A stretch of 20,498 bases of DNA from Clostridia bacterium (GCA_017517985.1 JAFWWX010000211.1:1-20498); one strand, 5' to 3'. Counted from the first letter of the stretch, positions 6,840 through 15,573 are shown. Numbers and translations: made by a program. The notes: generated by a model from the letters alone, not told the origin.

Positions 6840-8078
6840 CAAATAGTGTTAATCTTTAAGTTGCCTACTTCAAGATATATCATCGAAATAAAATAATCAA
6901 TATTGCGAAAGCCTTTTGCACGGCGTTTAATTTCTTGGATACGGCTGTTGATTCCTTCTGTTAGACCTGCTGTAAGCCTGCTTTTGAAATATTGTAACAC
7001 ACCAGAATAATGCGATTTTATCATTTTGGCAAATTTCTTTATCGGCTCTAATCGAGAACGAACAGCCCATGATAACCATTTTTTAATGGCAATTTCAGCT
7101 ACCTGTATGTCAAATATGTTTCGGTACACATCCTGAAATGTCAGCTTCATCTGATATGCTTTTGCAAGATGCTTGTTTTCTTTTGATAATGTTTTTAAGT
7201 CATTTTGTTGACGAAGAGTAAGATTGTTTGGGTTCTTTAGCCAAATATATCGTGAACCTTTTAAACAAGGGTTTAGCACAGTTTCATTGCGACGCACTGT
7301 ATCTATTGCCTCGTTAAGTTGCTTTATGACATGAAACTTATCAAATGTAACCGAAGCAGTAGGAAGATATTTCTTTGCACCTGATATATATGCCGTTGAC
7401 ATATCCATAGATATGTTTTTGATGTTTTCACTGGAGGTGTTGTGGTTGGTGATTTCTTCGCAAAAACGTTGTATCGTTGATTCATCCTTACCTTGCGTAG
7501 CATAAACAACTTCTCGATTAATCATATCAACAAAAATGCTGACATATTTATGACCTTTGCGTGTTGATGTTTCATCTATGCCGATTTGAGATAACCCTCG
7601 TAAATCTTTCATTGCATACGCTTTTGAAATATGAAAATGTATTATTCGCCATGTTCTTGTGTCGTGTTCTCCCATTAGTTCGGCTATTTTAGAAACAGGC
7701 ATTTCTTTAACAAGTGTTAAAATAAACGCTTCAAATAACACAGTAAAACCGCTACGAGGTCTTGACCACGACGGCATAAACAAATGCACACCACAATTAT
7801 TACATTTTACTTTAGGATTACGAAAATGGATATAACATTTATATTGAAAAAAATTAAGATGACGCCAAACTTTTTCAACGGTATCGTGAGTCGGGCATTC
7901 TTCTTTTCCTCATACAGGACATAAAAATTTGCTGCCACGTTCAAAATCAATATAGATATGTAATTCGCTTAATTCGTTAAACTCAATATTACTAATATAT
8001 AATGGTTTTTCGATACATAAAGCAGATTCAAATAATTCTGTTTGTATATTCATATTCGCACATCCTTTCGTACCTATT
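6820..8078 (-). mobile_element. ISL3-family insertion sequence (degenerate)
   Basis: The element encloses one transposase gene. Imperfect inverted ends are visible: AATGGGTAAAATGGGAT from 6820 inward, and AATAGGTACGAAAGGAT read inward on the minus strand from 8078. They agree at 12 of 17 positions and continue to agree partially (G-C-x-A-A-T-A) further in. The transposase stop lies inside the left end, as is usual in compact ISL3 elements. I could not find matching 8-bp target duplications, so the ends are approximate or the copy has been rearranged. Confidence 0.6.
6836..8053 (-). pseudogene. ISL3-family transposase with in-frame TGA at codon 48
   Basis: Reading from the ATG at 8053 (AAAGGATG ribosome binding site) gives a 405-codon ISL3 transposase. 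It has an N-terminal zinc ribbon (C45-P-V-[TGA48] ... C84-N-N-C87) and the motif W-S-R-P-R-S-G-F-T near 96. The DDE core has likely catalytic residues D160 (G-I-D-E-T), D217 (S-M-D-M-S) and E366 (L-T-E-G-I-N). The frame is open throughout except for TGA at 7912-7910, which sits exactly where the second zinc-binding cysteine is expected; TGT/TGC to TGA is one base change. The piece after the stop could start at GTG 7789 (317 residues, catalytic core only). I treat it as an inactivated gene; selenocysteine insertion is the alternative, but no clear SECIS hairpin follows. Confidence 0.8.
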
Positions 8079-8115
8079 ATATCAAATAATTAGAAGAAAG
8101 AAAAGAGGTATTTTA

Positions 8116-9387
8116 ATGATTCAAATTAATAAAAGAAGCATAGGTGTATGTATATTACTATCAATAATAACATTCGGAATATACGGGATATATTGGTTGT
8201 ATTTGCTTGTAAAAAATATTCGTTCAATACAAATGAATACAACAAGCTGTACAGGAGAAATGTTATGTTTGATTTTTGTACCGTTTTATTCTCTGTATTG
8301 GTGGTATACAAGAGGAGAAAAGGTCAAACAGGAATTTAGTCAACACAATTATGCTTCAACAGGTAACGGAATTGTATATTTGATTCTCGCAATTTTCGGA
8401 TTGAGTATAGTTTCTATGGCTATTATGCAAAGCGACTTCAACTCATTAAAGTCCGAAACCCACTCAGAACAGCGAAGCACCAAGAAAACATACGGATATC
8501 TTGCTCTTGCAGGAATAATCGGAATTATACTTGCGGTATTTATGGTGTACTGTCATTATAATTATGTGTCTGGAGAACAGGTGGGGGATGGAATGATGAA
8601 GATTCTTCCAATGTATGAAAACTCCGCCACCGTTACATTTTTTAAATGGTGCTGTGTGCTGTCTGTTGCGTTTATTATGATTGTTCCGACCATCACACTT
8701 CCACCTGTTAAGTTGCCGTATTCATCCAAAAACAGTTTTCCTACAATATTTGCATCATCACTTCTTGGCTTTCTTTTTGCGGGGTATGTGGTTAACTTTA
8801 TCATATCTCCTTTCAGAAATCTCTGGAGTACGGTAAACTTTCCTCAGGTAGATCTAAGCTCTGCCGATTTAATGCTGAAGATTATCTATTATGCAGGGTT
8901 GGTAATGGCAGTTCCCTGTGCCGTATATTTCCTTGTGCTTGCAATACGAAGTACATTTGCTCAGGATTCGAGACTTGCGATCCTTTCAGTGTGTCCGGTT
9001 ATCTTTTTGGCGCTACGGCTTGTTTATTACTTTATGTTAACCTCAGCACAGGTAAATCTTGCCGGAAGAAAACTTAACATTGTAGCCTTGTGTCTTGCAG
9101 TGTTGTTCTTTCTTCAGGATGCAAAATGCTGGATTCCTGCCAGCACCAACAAGGAGTCAGCAAAAGAGAATTCCAAACGCTCGAAAATGTACTATGCCAC
9201 AGGATTTGGAGCAATTGTAACGCTTGCAATATCGCAGCTTGCTGGAACATATCTTCAGGTGTTTTGGTTTATCAATCAGGATGACTCCTATTTGCTTAAT
9301 GCAATATATATAACAATGATTCTGTTTATTTCATCTAGAATCGCTTCTGTAGATGTTGACATAAACAGCAGTGTTGTAGATGGCTGA
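8116..9387 (+). CDS. Multi-spanning membrane protein with N-terminal DUF4234 domain
   Basis: The start is the ATG at 8116 (GAGGT upstream), not the longer in-frame ORF from 8002, whose first 38 codons run into the insertion sequence. Residues 6-110 form a DUF4234 domain (K-R-S-I-G-V-C-I-L-L-S-I-I-T-F-G-I-Y-G at 6-24) with three hydrophobic segments. After a charged linker (112-125) come about seven more putative membrane helices (roughly 127-147, 177-195, 212-230, 250-272, 285-305, 350-372, 380-400), without a family I recognise. The total length of 423 residues makes it a fusion compared with stand-alone DUF4234 proteins. Function unknown; it is probably in the cytoplasmic membrane. Its promoter may have been replaced by the insertion sequence end just upstream. 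Confidence 0.75.
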   Translation: MIQINKRSIGVCILLSIITFGIYGIYWLYLLVKNIRSIQMNTTSCTGEMLCLIFVPFYSLYWWYTRGEKVKQEFSQHNYASTGNGIVYLILAIFGLSIVSMAIMQSDFNSLKSETHSEQRSTKKTYGYLALAGIIGIILAVFMVYCHYNYVSGEQVGDGMMKILPMYENSATVTFFKWCCVLSVAFIMIVPTITLPPVKLPYSSKNSFPTIFASSLLGFLFAGYVVNFIISPFRNLWSTVNFPQVDLSSADLMLKIIYYAGLVMAVPCAVYFLVLAIRSTFAQDSRLAILSVCPVIFLALRLVYYFMLTSAQVNLAGRKLNIVALCLAVLFFLQDAKCWIPASTNKESAKENSKRSKMYYATGFGAIVTLAISQLAGTYLQVFWFINQDDSYLLNAIYITMILFISSRIASVDVDINSSVVDG

Positions 9388-9534
9388 TAGTATTGATAAT
9401 AAATTTTTTTAATAATTTATGAATGCGAATAATGGCGTATTTTCGTGTTATTAGTTTTTTAACATTTGACACTTGCCAAAAGCCCCAAGGATTCGTTTTG
9501 AAAAACATAAAAACGACAGTAGAAAAAAATGCAC

Positions 9535-9551
9535 TTCGACAAGGTACGACA
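9535..9551 (-). promoter_or_regulatory. Tandem Spo0A boxes upstream of spo0A
   Basis: TTCGACA at 9535-9541 is the exact complement of the Spo0A box TGTCGAA. A second copy with one mismatch, TACGACA, starts exactly 10 bp later (9545-9551), one helical turn apart. A third CGACA core lies at 9514-9518. Because the next gene is spo0A itself, autoregulation is the natural reading. Confidence 0.55.
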
Positions 9552-9640
9552 TAGATTTTTTGAATTTGCATAATAAATGCTCTATAAATTTATTAAATCA
9601 TACAAAAAGGCAAATAAATAGAAATGTGATGCAAAAACTA

Positions 9641-9669
9641 TTGAAAAGATTGGTGATTTATGGTAAGAT
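9641..9669 (+). promoter_or_regulatory. Possible sigma-A promoter of spo0A
   Basis: TTGAAA (9641-9646) and TAAGAT (9664-9669) are spaced by 17 bases. It would give a leader of about 200 nt. I found no clear sigma-H promoter, which drives spo0A in Bacillus. Confidence 0.4.
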
Positions 9670-9882
9670 ATAGGTGTAGAAACAAAATATGATTTTTTTA
9701 AAAGATATTTGGTCATATTCCGCGGAAGAATGAAGTGAATTTTTGTCAAAATTCAGAATACATTTTATATGATTGATAGTTATTTTAAAATATTGTGTTT
9801 TATTATTTTGTTTTGAGTAATATTATAAACATACTCGAAAAAAAGGCCGGATAAGAACGGTCAGAGGAAAGGAAATTTATTT

Positions 9883-10707
9883 ATGAATTTAAGATTATAT
9901 ATTGCGGATCAGAATGCTGACTTTAAGAGAACCGTTTATGATTACTTTATGGGATCCGATATAACAGTCGTGGGTGACTCGGATGACGGCAAGAGTGCAT
10001 TTGAGGAGATTATGAATATTCGTCCCGAATTTGTCGTTCTTGATTTGTGGCTTCGTGGAATGGACGGTGCACAGCTTATACGTGAAGTTAAAAGATCTAT
10101 GAAGGATGCTCCGCACTTTATAATAATGACCGGTCTTCAGAATACTGCTATACTGGAAGAGGCAATTGAAGCAGGTGCTGCGTACTGTATTGCAAAGCCC
10201 TGTGAATTATCTCTGCTCGCTATGAAGATTTACAGAATAGCACGTAGCAATAATGATAATTACCAGTACACAGAAAATACGGATTCCACAGGCTTTGTCC
10301 TTGAGAACTATGTAACCAGACTTATACACAAGGTTGGTATTCCGGCACATATCAAAGGATATCAGTATCTCAGAACAGCGATAATAAAAACCTTTGAAAA
10401 TCCTGAGCTTATAAACTCTGTCACAAAGGAATTATATCCTTCAATTGCAAAGCAGTATAACACAACAAGCTCAAGAGTAGAACGAGCAATACGCCATGCA
10501 ATAGAAATAGCATGGGACAGAGGAGACTGCGATGTTCTTGACGATATGTTCGGGTATACCGTTCAAAGGTCAAAAGGAAAGCCTACAAATTCCGAATTTA
10601 TTGCACTCATAGCAGACTATCTCAGAATAGCATACAGAAATATGCATCTTAAGAACAAGGAATTTTCCTTCTCGTCGGAGAGTATGCTGTCTTTCGATAA
10701 CATATAA
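9883..10707 (+). CDS. spo0A: Sporulation master regulator Spo0A
   Basis: A 274-residue response regulator. Residues 1-120 are a receiver with phospho-acceptor Asp54 (V-V-L-D-L), Thr83 and Lys105. After a short linker, residues 140-265 are the Spo0A DNA-binding domain, with nearly canonical [13 protein letters not shown], the recognition region [13 protein letters not shown] and [15 protein letters not shown]. Phosphorylated Spo0A binds TGTCGAA boxes and starts sporulation. Two receiver oddities: the acidic pair reads D9-Q10 rather than D-D, and the loop after Asp54 lacks the usual proline (L-W-L-R-G-M-D-G). The ATG has GAGGAAAGGA upstream. The usual partner spoIVB is not upstream; a DUF4234 gene and an insertion sequence are. 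A strong terminator follows. Confidence 0.95.
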   Translation: MNLRLYIADQNADFKRTVYDYFMGSDITVVGDSDDGKSAFEEIMNIRPEFVVLDLWLRGMDGAQLIREVKRSMKDAPHFIIMTGLQNTAILEEAIEAGAAYCIAKPCELSLLAMKIYRIARSNNDNYQYTENTDSTGFVLENYVTRLIHKVGIPAHIKGYQYLRTAIIKTFENPELINSVTKELYPSIAKQYNTTSSRVERAIRHAIEIAWDRGDCDVLDDMFGYTVQRSKGKPTNSEFIALIADYLRIAYRNMHLKNKEFSFSSESMLSFDNI

Positions 10708-10744
10708 TATATTCTGAATATAAAACAAACATAACAGTAAATTT

Positions 10745-10790
10745 TAAGGCGTATATCGGTTGATATACGCCTTAGGTTTTTATTTTTTTT
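10745..10790 (+). terminator. Intrinsic terminator of spo0A
   Basis: The perfect 13-bp stem TAAGGCGTATATC (10745-10757) with GATATACGCCTTA (10762-10774) has a GGTT loop. A T-rich tail (10777-10790) follows that overlaps the end of the converging csaB gene. Confidence 0.9.
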
Positions 10791-11883
10791 CTGAATTTAG
10801 AAGACCAATTGCATAGTCAGCATTTTCTTCGGCTTTTTTTCTGAGATAAAAAAGAGATTCTTTAATGTCATCCTTGCGCTTTGAAAGCTCGCCTATCAGT
10901 TTATCTGAAGCAGATAGAAGCGAATCCTCCGAAATATTATCAACGTCAATGCTTATAGGCTGATGTAGTGATTGCATAAAAGCTGAAACCTTTGTATCAT
11001 AAGATAAAGCGATAACTGGAATGCCAAGTGTTGTTGCATAAATAAGCATATGAAGCCTCATTCCCAAAGCAAGCGTAGAAAAGCCAATAAGGGAAAATAC
11101 TTCGTCAATTTCAAGATTACGGCGGATAATATATCCTTTTGTGTCCATTCTTGAAATAATATCAAGAGCAATCTGTTCATCCTCTTTGTACTGCATAGGA
11201 ATAAACAATGGAGAGATGTTGTGTTTCCGGGATATATTGTCGCAGAATTTTGCAATAATATCATTAAAATTTGAAACAGAGTCTTTCCAATCCCGGACGG
11301 CAACGACAGCATATTTTGTATCCGAATCAATACCCGCTTCACAAAGAAGTGAATCGTTTTTTTGAAGATCATCAAACTGCAATGTAAAAGCGGGGTCTGA
11401 GGTGATGTGAATGTCAGGGGCGGTAACGCCTATTTCCGAAAGAAGTTTATCGGAAAGGTCGTCGCGTAGTGTAATAAGATCAACTTTATTCAGACATTTT
11501 GCGGTCTTAATTCTGCTCTTTTTATCTGTCAGCGGACCGATTCCGTTGCCGTAAAGCATAACCTTAATACCTGACTTCAGCGCCATATTAATGATAGTGA
11601 GATAATAGTAAAGGGATCTTTTGCTTGTAATGTCCTGCAAAAGACTTCCACCGCCAAATATAAACAAATCGGAGCTTTTAAACAGTCTGTATATTTTAAA
11701 GAGATTATATCTGTAAACGGAATCAACGTTATATAGCTTCTTTGTGGATTCCGGATGCATAGAAAGCACAGTGATTGATAAATCGGGTTGTTTTCTTTTT
11801 AGTATGTCTATCATAGCCTTGAGCAGTGCCTCGTCACCACTGTTAGCGAAGCCGTGATAACCACATATAACAATCTTTTTCAA
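10780..11883 (-). CDS. csaB: Polysaccharide pyruvyl transferase CsaB
   Basis: The best start is TTG at 11883, with AAAGGA about 9 nt upstream. The product is 367 residues, the usual CsaB length, and begins directly with K-K-I-V-I-C-G-Y-H-G-F-A-N-S-G-D-E-A-L-L. The upstream ATG at 11970 would add 29 atypical residues inside the previous gene. Further family landmarks are G-G-G-S-L-L-Q-D, Y-G-N-G-I-G-P-L and the C-terminal L-G-M-R-L-H-M-L-I-Y-A. CsaB adds ketal pyruvate from PEP to secondary cell-wall polysaccharide, the ligand for S-layer-homology (SLH) domains. The TTG lies 4 nt after the stop of the DUF5693 gene, so translation is probably coupled. It is the last gene of the murJ-DUF5693-csaB operon. 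Confidence 0.9.
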   Translation of the reverse strand: MKKIVICGYHGFANSGDEALLKAMIDILKRKQPDLSITVLSMHPESTKKLYNVDSVYRYNLFKIYRLFKSSDLFIFGGGSLLQDITSKRSLYYYLTIINMALKSGIKVMLYGNGIGPLTDKKSRIKTAKCLNKVDLITLRDDLSDKLLSEIGVTAPDIHITSDPAFTLQFDDLQKNDSLLCEAGIDSDTKYAVVAVRDWKDSVSNFNDIIAKFCDNISRKHNISPLFIPMQYKEDEQIALDIISRMDTKGYIIRRNLEIDEVFSLIGFSTLALGMRLHMLIYATTLGIPVIALSYDTKVSAFMQSLHQPISIDVDNISEDSLLSASDKLIGELSKRKDDIKESLFYLRKKAEENADYAIGLLNSEKK

Positions 11884-11887
11884 GGTA

Positions 11888-14017
11888 TTAATTCCTTTCA
11901 CCGATAAGCATTTTATACATAGAATACATTTTATCATTCTTTTCAAGCTTTGGAAGAATATATTTCCCAAAAACTTTTTTAATAATTTTCACGAGAATGA
12001 TATTAGCAATATAAGCGGCAATACAGAAAACAAATCCAATAATTATGCCGTTTAATACTCTGCTGTAAATCACCTCAACTGTGGTAAATACATGGCAGAA
12101 GCTGTTGGATATTGAAGCAGCAGTGATTGCCGCACCGCAGAACAATCCGCACTGAATCAGCTTAATATTTGTATTTTTAAGGTAGTATACAAACAATACG
12201 AGACAAGGATATCCGACAAGAAATTCCTTGGTTCTGGGGCGTGCTTCAAAAATATCGGTGATAAGGTTTCTCATCCAGGTTTCAATAGCGCTTATGGAGT
12301 TGACATTACCACTTCTTTTGATATAAACAGAAACAATGCTGTAGACAACAAATAAAACAACCGCAACGGCAACAATAGTGATAATTTTTATGTCGGAAAT
12401 TTTGTAGTTAGCGATTTTTACAAGCAGTTTTTTATAATCAACCTTAACAAAAACAATTATATAAGCGACAACCGCATAAATAAGTGGAATAAACAAGGAA
12501 AGCTTTATTCCTCTGAAAATGTCATTATTAATATAATAATCAATGCCGGAAAGTAAGGAGGATTGAACTATTCCAAATATGCTCATTATGGCAACAAGCA
12601 TTGCAGTCGTTAAAACGGAAAGTGGAATGGTTTTGAGTTTGTCTTTGAATTTGCTTGCAAAATAGAGAACAACGGTTAATGCAAAGCACGGTGACAAAAC
12701 CGCCCAACCTGTGGGGAATACCCATTTAAGTGAAGCCGGGAAAAGGTATGCCGCAACAGCACCGAGAACGGCAAAGATAATGCCTGCGACGAAAAGGGGA
12801 ATGTTATTTCCTACCTTGAACAGCATACAAATCATAAGATAAACCATAAGAACTATAATAGCTGTAGCTGCAGCATTGGGGATTCTAAGGTCTATATCAT
12901 AATCAAGTACGGGGGTGTCGCCGTTTACCGTATATCCCATCTCTGCTATTTTGTTTATATATTCCTTAACAGCAAGTAAGGTGTATTCTGTACAGTTTTC
13001 AAAGGTTTCTAAAGGCAGAATAATCTGTGATACTGTGATAAATCTTATATTTCTGTCAATAGTGGAATTGAGATATTGCTGATATCTGAACATATACTTT
13101 GTGGCATCAACGTGGGAAGCGTCATAGGTTTCATAGGAGCGAAGAACCCTTTGGCTGTTATTTTGGAAAATGTAATTATAGCCGAAGGGCGATTCGTTGG
13201 AGAGCTGATTTGAATTTTCCGTAACACCAAGGGTAAGATTGTTGTCTTGAATAAGCTTTGAAAGATGTGTATAATGATCCGCTTTGTCAGCCTCGTTTTC
13301 CGGAACCACAGTGGCATCACGAAGACTGATATATTTTATATTGTACTGCTTAACAAGTCTTGCGATGTTGTCAATATAGCCTGTTTGTGAGTTGTCAGTA
13401 AGTCGCATTACAAGACAAATATCAAATCCCATGTCAGAGTACTTCTTTATTTCTGCTTCATTATATCCAAGCTGAACATCGTATGTGGGATGAGTGCCGT
13501 TGTAAATACAAAAAACGGTTATCGGATTACCGTATTTTTCATTGGAATATTCAATTTTATTGTATTCTGTGTCTTCTGCAAATCTGTCGGGAATTGTTTT
13601 GCTAAGAAATTCTACGCATTTTTCATCCTTTGTTATAAGGAGCTGAGAGTCGTATATTATTTTATCCTTTGTTTTTTCGTGATTTTCAATATATCTTGCA
13701 AGGTCAAGGCTTTCGTCGTCAAATTTGTGCCTTAGAACATTGAATTTTATATTAGTTACGTCACCTCTTATAACCATCGAGTTTAGATTTTCTTCAGAGA
13801 AAGACAGTGTTGTTACTCCGGCTTCTTTGAAAGCGGAAATAGCATTATTCAGTTTTTCTCCACTTAATTTATTTGCAATATCATTATAATACAGCGAAAC
13901 GACAACATTGGTGTTTTTGGATTCAGTTTCAATTCTTTTTGTAAATGTGGGAATCATACAGCAAATAAGAGCTGAAATTAGCATAAGAGTTATAATTTTT
14001 GTAAGGTGTTTCTTCAT
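11888..14017 (-). CDS. DUF5693-family membrane protein
   Basis: 709 residues. There is an N-terminal membrane anchor or signal (about 6-24), then a large region to about residue 370 without membrane segments. That region is probably extracytoplasmic, with a TIM-barrel or deacetylase-like feel (repeated phrases such as T-L-S-F-S-E-E-N and I-K-Y-I-S-L-R-D-A). About ten membrane helices then run to the C-terminus, including R-P-R-T-K-E-F-L-V-G-Y-P near residue 600, which I associate with DUF5693. This family is known beside csaB in Clostridia, and here lies between csaB and a MurJ-like flippase. A role in export, polymerisation or modification of a cell-wall glycan is inferred from that context only. 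ATG at 14017 with AAAGGAATC upstream. Confidence 0.8.
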   Translation of the reverse strand: MKKHLTKIITLMLISALICCMIPTFTKRIETESKNTNVVVSLYYNDIANKLSGEKLNNAISAFKEAGVTTLSFSEENLNSMVIRGDVTNIKFNVLRHKFDDESLDLARYIENHEKTKDKIIYDSQLLITKDEKCVEFLSKTIPDRFAEDTEYNKIEYSNEKYGNPITVFCIYNGTHPTYDVQLGYNEAEIKKYSDMGFDICLVMRLTDNSQTGYIDNIARLVKQYNIKYISLRDATVVPENEADKADHYTHLSKLIQDNNLTLGVTENSNQLSNESPFGYNYIFQNNSQRVLRSYETYDASHVDATKYMFRYQQYLNSTIDRNIRFITVSQIILPLETFENCTEYTLLAVKEYINKIAEMGYTVNGDTPVLDYDIDLRIPNAAATAIIVLMVYLMICMLFKVGNNIPLFVAGIIFAVLGAVAAYLFPASLKWVFPTGWAVLSPCFALTVVLYFASKFKDKLKTIPLSVLTTAMLVAIMSIFGIVQSSLLSGIDYYINNDIFRGIKLSLFIPLIYAVVAYIIVFVKVDYKKLLVKIANYKISDIKIITIVAVAVVLFVVYSIVSVYIKRSGNVNSISAIETWMRNLITDIFEARPRTKEFLVGYPCLVLFVYYLKNTNIKLIQCGLFCGAAITAASISNSFCHVFTTVEVIYSRVLNGIIIGFVFCIAAYIANIILVKIIKKVFGKYILPKLEKNDKMYSMYKMLIGERN

Positions 14018-14058
14018 TTTAAAAGATTCCTTTCATATTAAAACTTTAATATATATGT

Positions 14059-15573
14059 TTATTGACCCGGTTGTTCCTTTTTAGGATTACGAATCAGCTG
14101 TTTGTGAAGCCCAATAGCGATGATAGCAACAATATAAACCGCACCGCAAATAAGAATGGGAACTACGAAAAGGATAGATGAAGCATTAACAATGCCAGGC
14201 ATTACAAAGCCGAGAACAAAGTATACACAAACTGCAACAGCGCCGGAAATAAAAATCTTTAAAATGTTTGTTAGCACTGTCTTTGACAGATAATTTCCGA
14301 TAATAAATCTTAATTTAATAAATGATGCAATTGCATAAGCGGTCAAAAGAAGAGTTGTAAGCAATGTTGCAAGTATCGCTCCTTTTTCGGAATTGTTTAC
14401 AAATATAGAATTGGTAATATATTTAAAAACAACAACTAGGACAGAGCCTATAACTGTAAACCTATAACTATAAGCTAAATAAAATACTTTATTAATTAAT
14501 TCCTGTGCTAAATATCCAAGTATACCTAAACAATATACTGTAAAGCATATTCCTGCAACAACTGCAGACTGCTCGGGAAGTTTATACACCAAACACATTA
14601 TCTGTTTTCCGAACAGAGTCGCAACCAAAATAAAAGGAACAAACACAAAAAACATCAGAGAAACAATATATCCAAATATATCTCTTACATAATCTTTGTT
14701 TCCCTCTTCATAATTTTTTGAAAGAGCTGGAAAAACTACTGAAGACATTGCAACTACAAACACACTTGATATAGTTGTAAAAATTGTTGAGGAATAGCTT
14801 AACAACGCTCCTAAGCCAGAATCTGCATTTCCGCTTACGAATGATCTATCAATTATAAAGCAAAGTTGGAACATTATATTTGATATAAAAATCCACCAGA
14901 TACTTAAGTCAAGATGGGAATTTGATTTTGAATTGATTGAGGGTGACTTGTAAAACAATTTATAGCCTTTTTTATAAAAAGAAGGAAGTTGAATAACAAT
15001 ATGAAGAAACCATCCGATAGTAGTAAGAAGTCCTATAACATATATGTTTTGTTCAAAATTTAAAAGAGCAGTTAATAGAATTACATTTGATGGTAAACTG
15101 ATTATTGAGGGGATAAAGAATATTTTGTTGTTTTGTAGTACTCCGGATATAATGTATGCGATAACAACGAATAAAAAAGAAGGCAACATAATATACGTTA
15201 ATTTTACGGCACTATTAAGTAATTGGCCAGAATATTCCTTAAACAACAGCTGAGTTATTGGCTTTGCAAGGAAGTATAAAACAAGAATTATCAAGGAAAT
15301 ATAAAAAAATGTTTTTATTATAAATGAAGATACAAAGGCTTTCTTGCTATCCTCAGAATCATTTTCTTGCTTATTCAGCTTCATTATGACTAGTGTGGAT
15401 AAAGCAACACCAATGCCTGTGAAAATTAATGTAACAAATCCAAAAATTTGGGTATACATTTCGGCTTCAATGCTTAATTCGTAAATTTGTCCAAAAATGG
15501 CTTCGCGAAAAAAACCTAATAATTTTGCTAAAACTATTCCCAGTACAACCGATATATATGTTTTACTGTTCAT
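14059..15573 (-). CDS. murJ: MurJ/MviN-like lipid-linked oligosaccharide flippase
   Basis: A 504-residue protein of the MOP/MATE-type flippase superfamily with about 14 hydrophobic segments. The N-terminal A-K-L-L-G-F-F-R-E-A-I-F-G is the MurJ signature. A central S-V-F-V-V-A-M-S-S-V-V-F-P-A-L-S-K is typical of MurJ and related O-unit flippases. MurJ moves lipid II across the cytoplasmic membrane. Here, in an operon with DUF5693 and csaB (41 bp to the next gene), it may instead flip the lipid-linked precursor of the secondary wall polymer; sequence alone does not decide. ATG at 15573 with AAAGGAAG upstream. The promoter is at 15642-15670. Confidence 0.8.
   Translation of the reverse strand: MNSKTYISVVLGIVLAKLLGFFREAIFGQIYELSIEAEMYTQIFGFVTLIFTGIGVALSTLVIMKLNKQENDSEDSKKAFVSSFIIKTFFYISLIILVLYFLAKPITQLLFKEYSGQLLNSAVKLTYIMLPSFLFVVIAYIISGVLQNNKIFFIPSIISLPSNVILLTALLNFEQNIYVIGLLTTIGWFLHIVIQLPSFYKKGYKLFYKSPSINSKSNSHLDLSIWWIFISNIMFQLCFIIDRSFVSGNADSGLGALLSYSSTIFTTISSVFVVAMSSVVFPALSKNYEEGNKDYVRDIFGYIVSLMFFVFVPFILVATLFGKQIMCLVYKLPEQSAVVAGICFTVYCLGILGYLAQELINKVFYLAYSYRFTVIGSVLVVVFKYITNSIFVNNSEKGAILATLLTTLLLTAYAIASFIKLRFIIGNYLSKTVLTNILKIFISGAVAVCVYFVLGFVMPGIVNASSILFVVPILICGAVYIVAIIAIGLHKQLIRNPKKEQPGQ

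Larger units (their letters stand above)
9388..9882. other. 495-bp AT-rich intergenic region upstream of spo0A
   Basis: There is no convincing gene: the 66-codon ORF at 9473-9673 has no ribosome binding site and low-complexity composition. The region holds a weak hairpin followed by TTTTTT near 9430-9460 (possible terminator of the DUF4234 gene), CGACA-containing Spo0A-box-like sites at 9512-9551, and a possible sigma-A promoter at 9641-9669. An AT-rich leader runs up to spo0A. Confidence 0.6.

Noticed and set aside
7861..7912. Selenocysteine insertion at the transposase UGA
   Set aside because: Kept only as an alternative: I see no good SECIS hairpin 15-40 nt after the UGA, and a one-base Cys-to-stop mutation explains it simply.
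8002..8115. N-terminal extension of the DUF4234 protein
   Set aside because: It lies antisense to the transposase start and across the IS end; the DUF4234 homology begins after the ATG at 8116, which has its own ribosome binding site.
9473..9673. 66-codon ORF upstream of spo0A
   Set aside because: No ribosome binding site, low-complexity Asn/Lys-rich product, and it covers the Spo0A boxes and a candidate promoter.
9700..9760. Possible sigma-H promoter of spo0A (GAAT-like -10 motifs)
   Set aside because: No AGGA-type -35 at the right distance could be found.
10780..11970. ATG 11970 as csaB start
   Set aside because: It would add 29 residues translated from inside the DUF5693 gene; the TTG at 11883 has a ribosome binding site and starts at the family's N-terminal strand.
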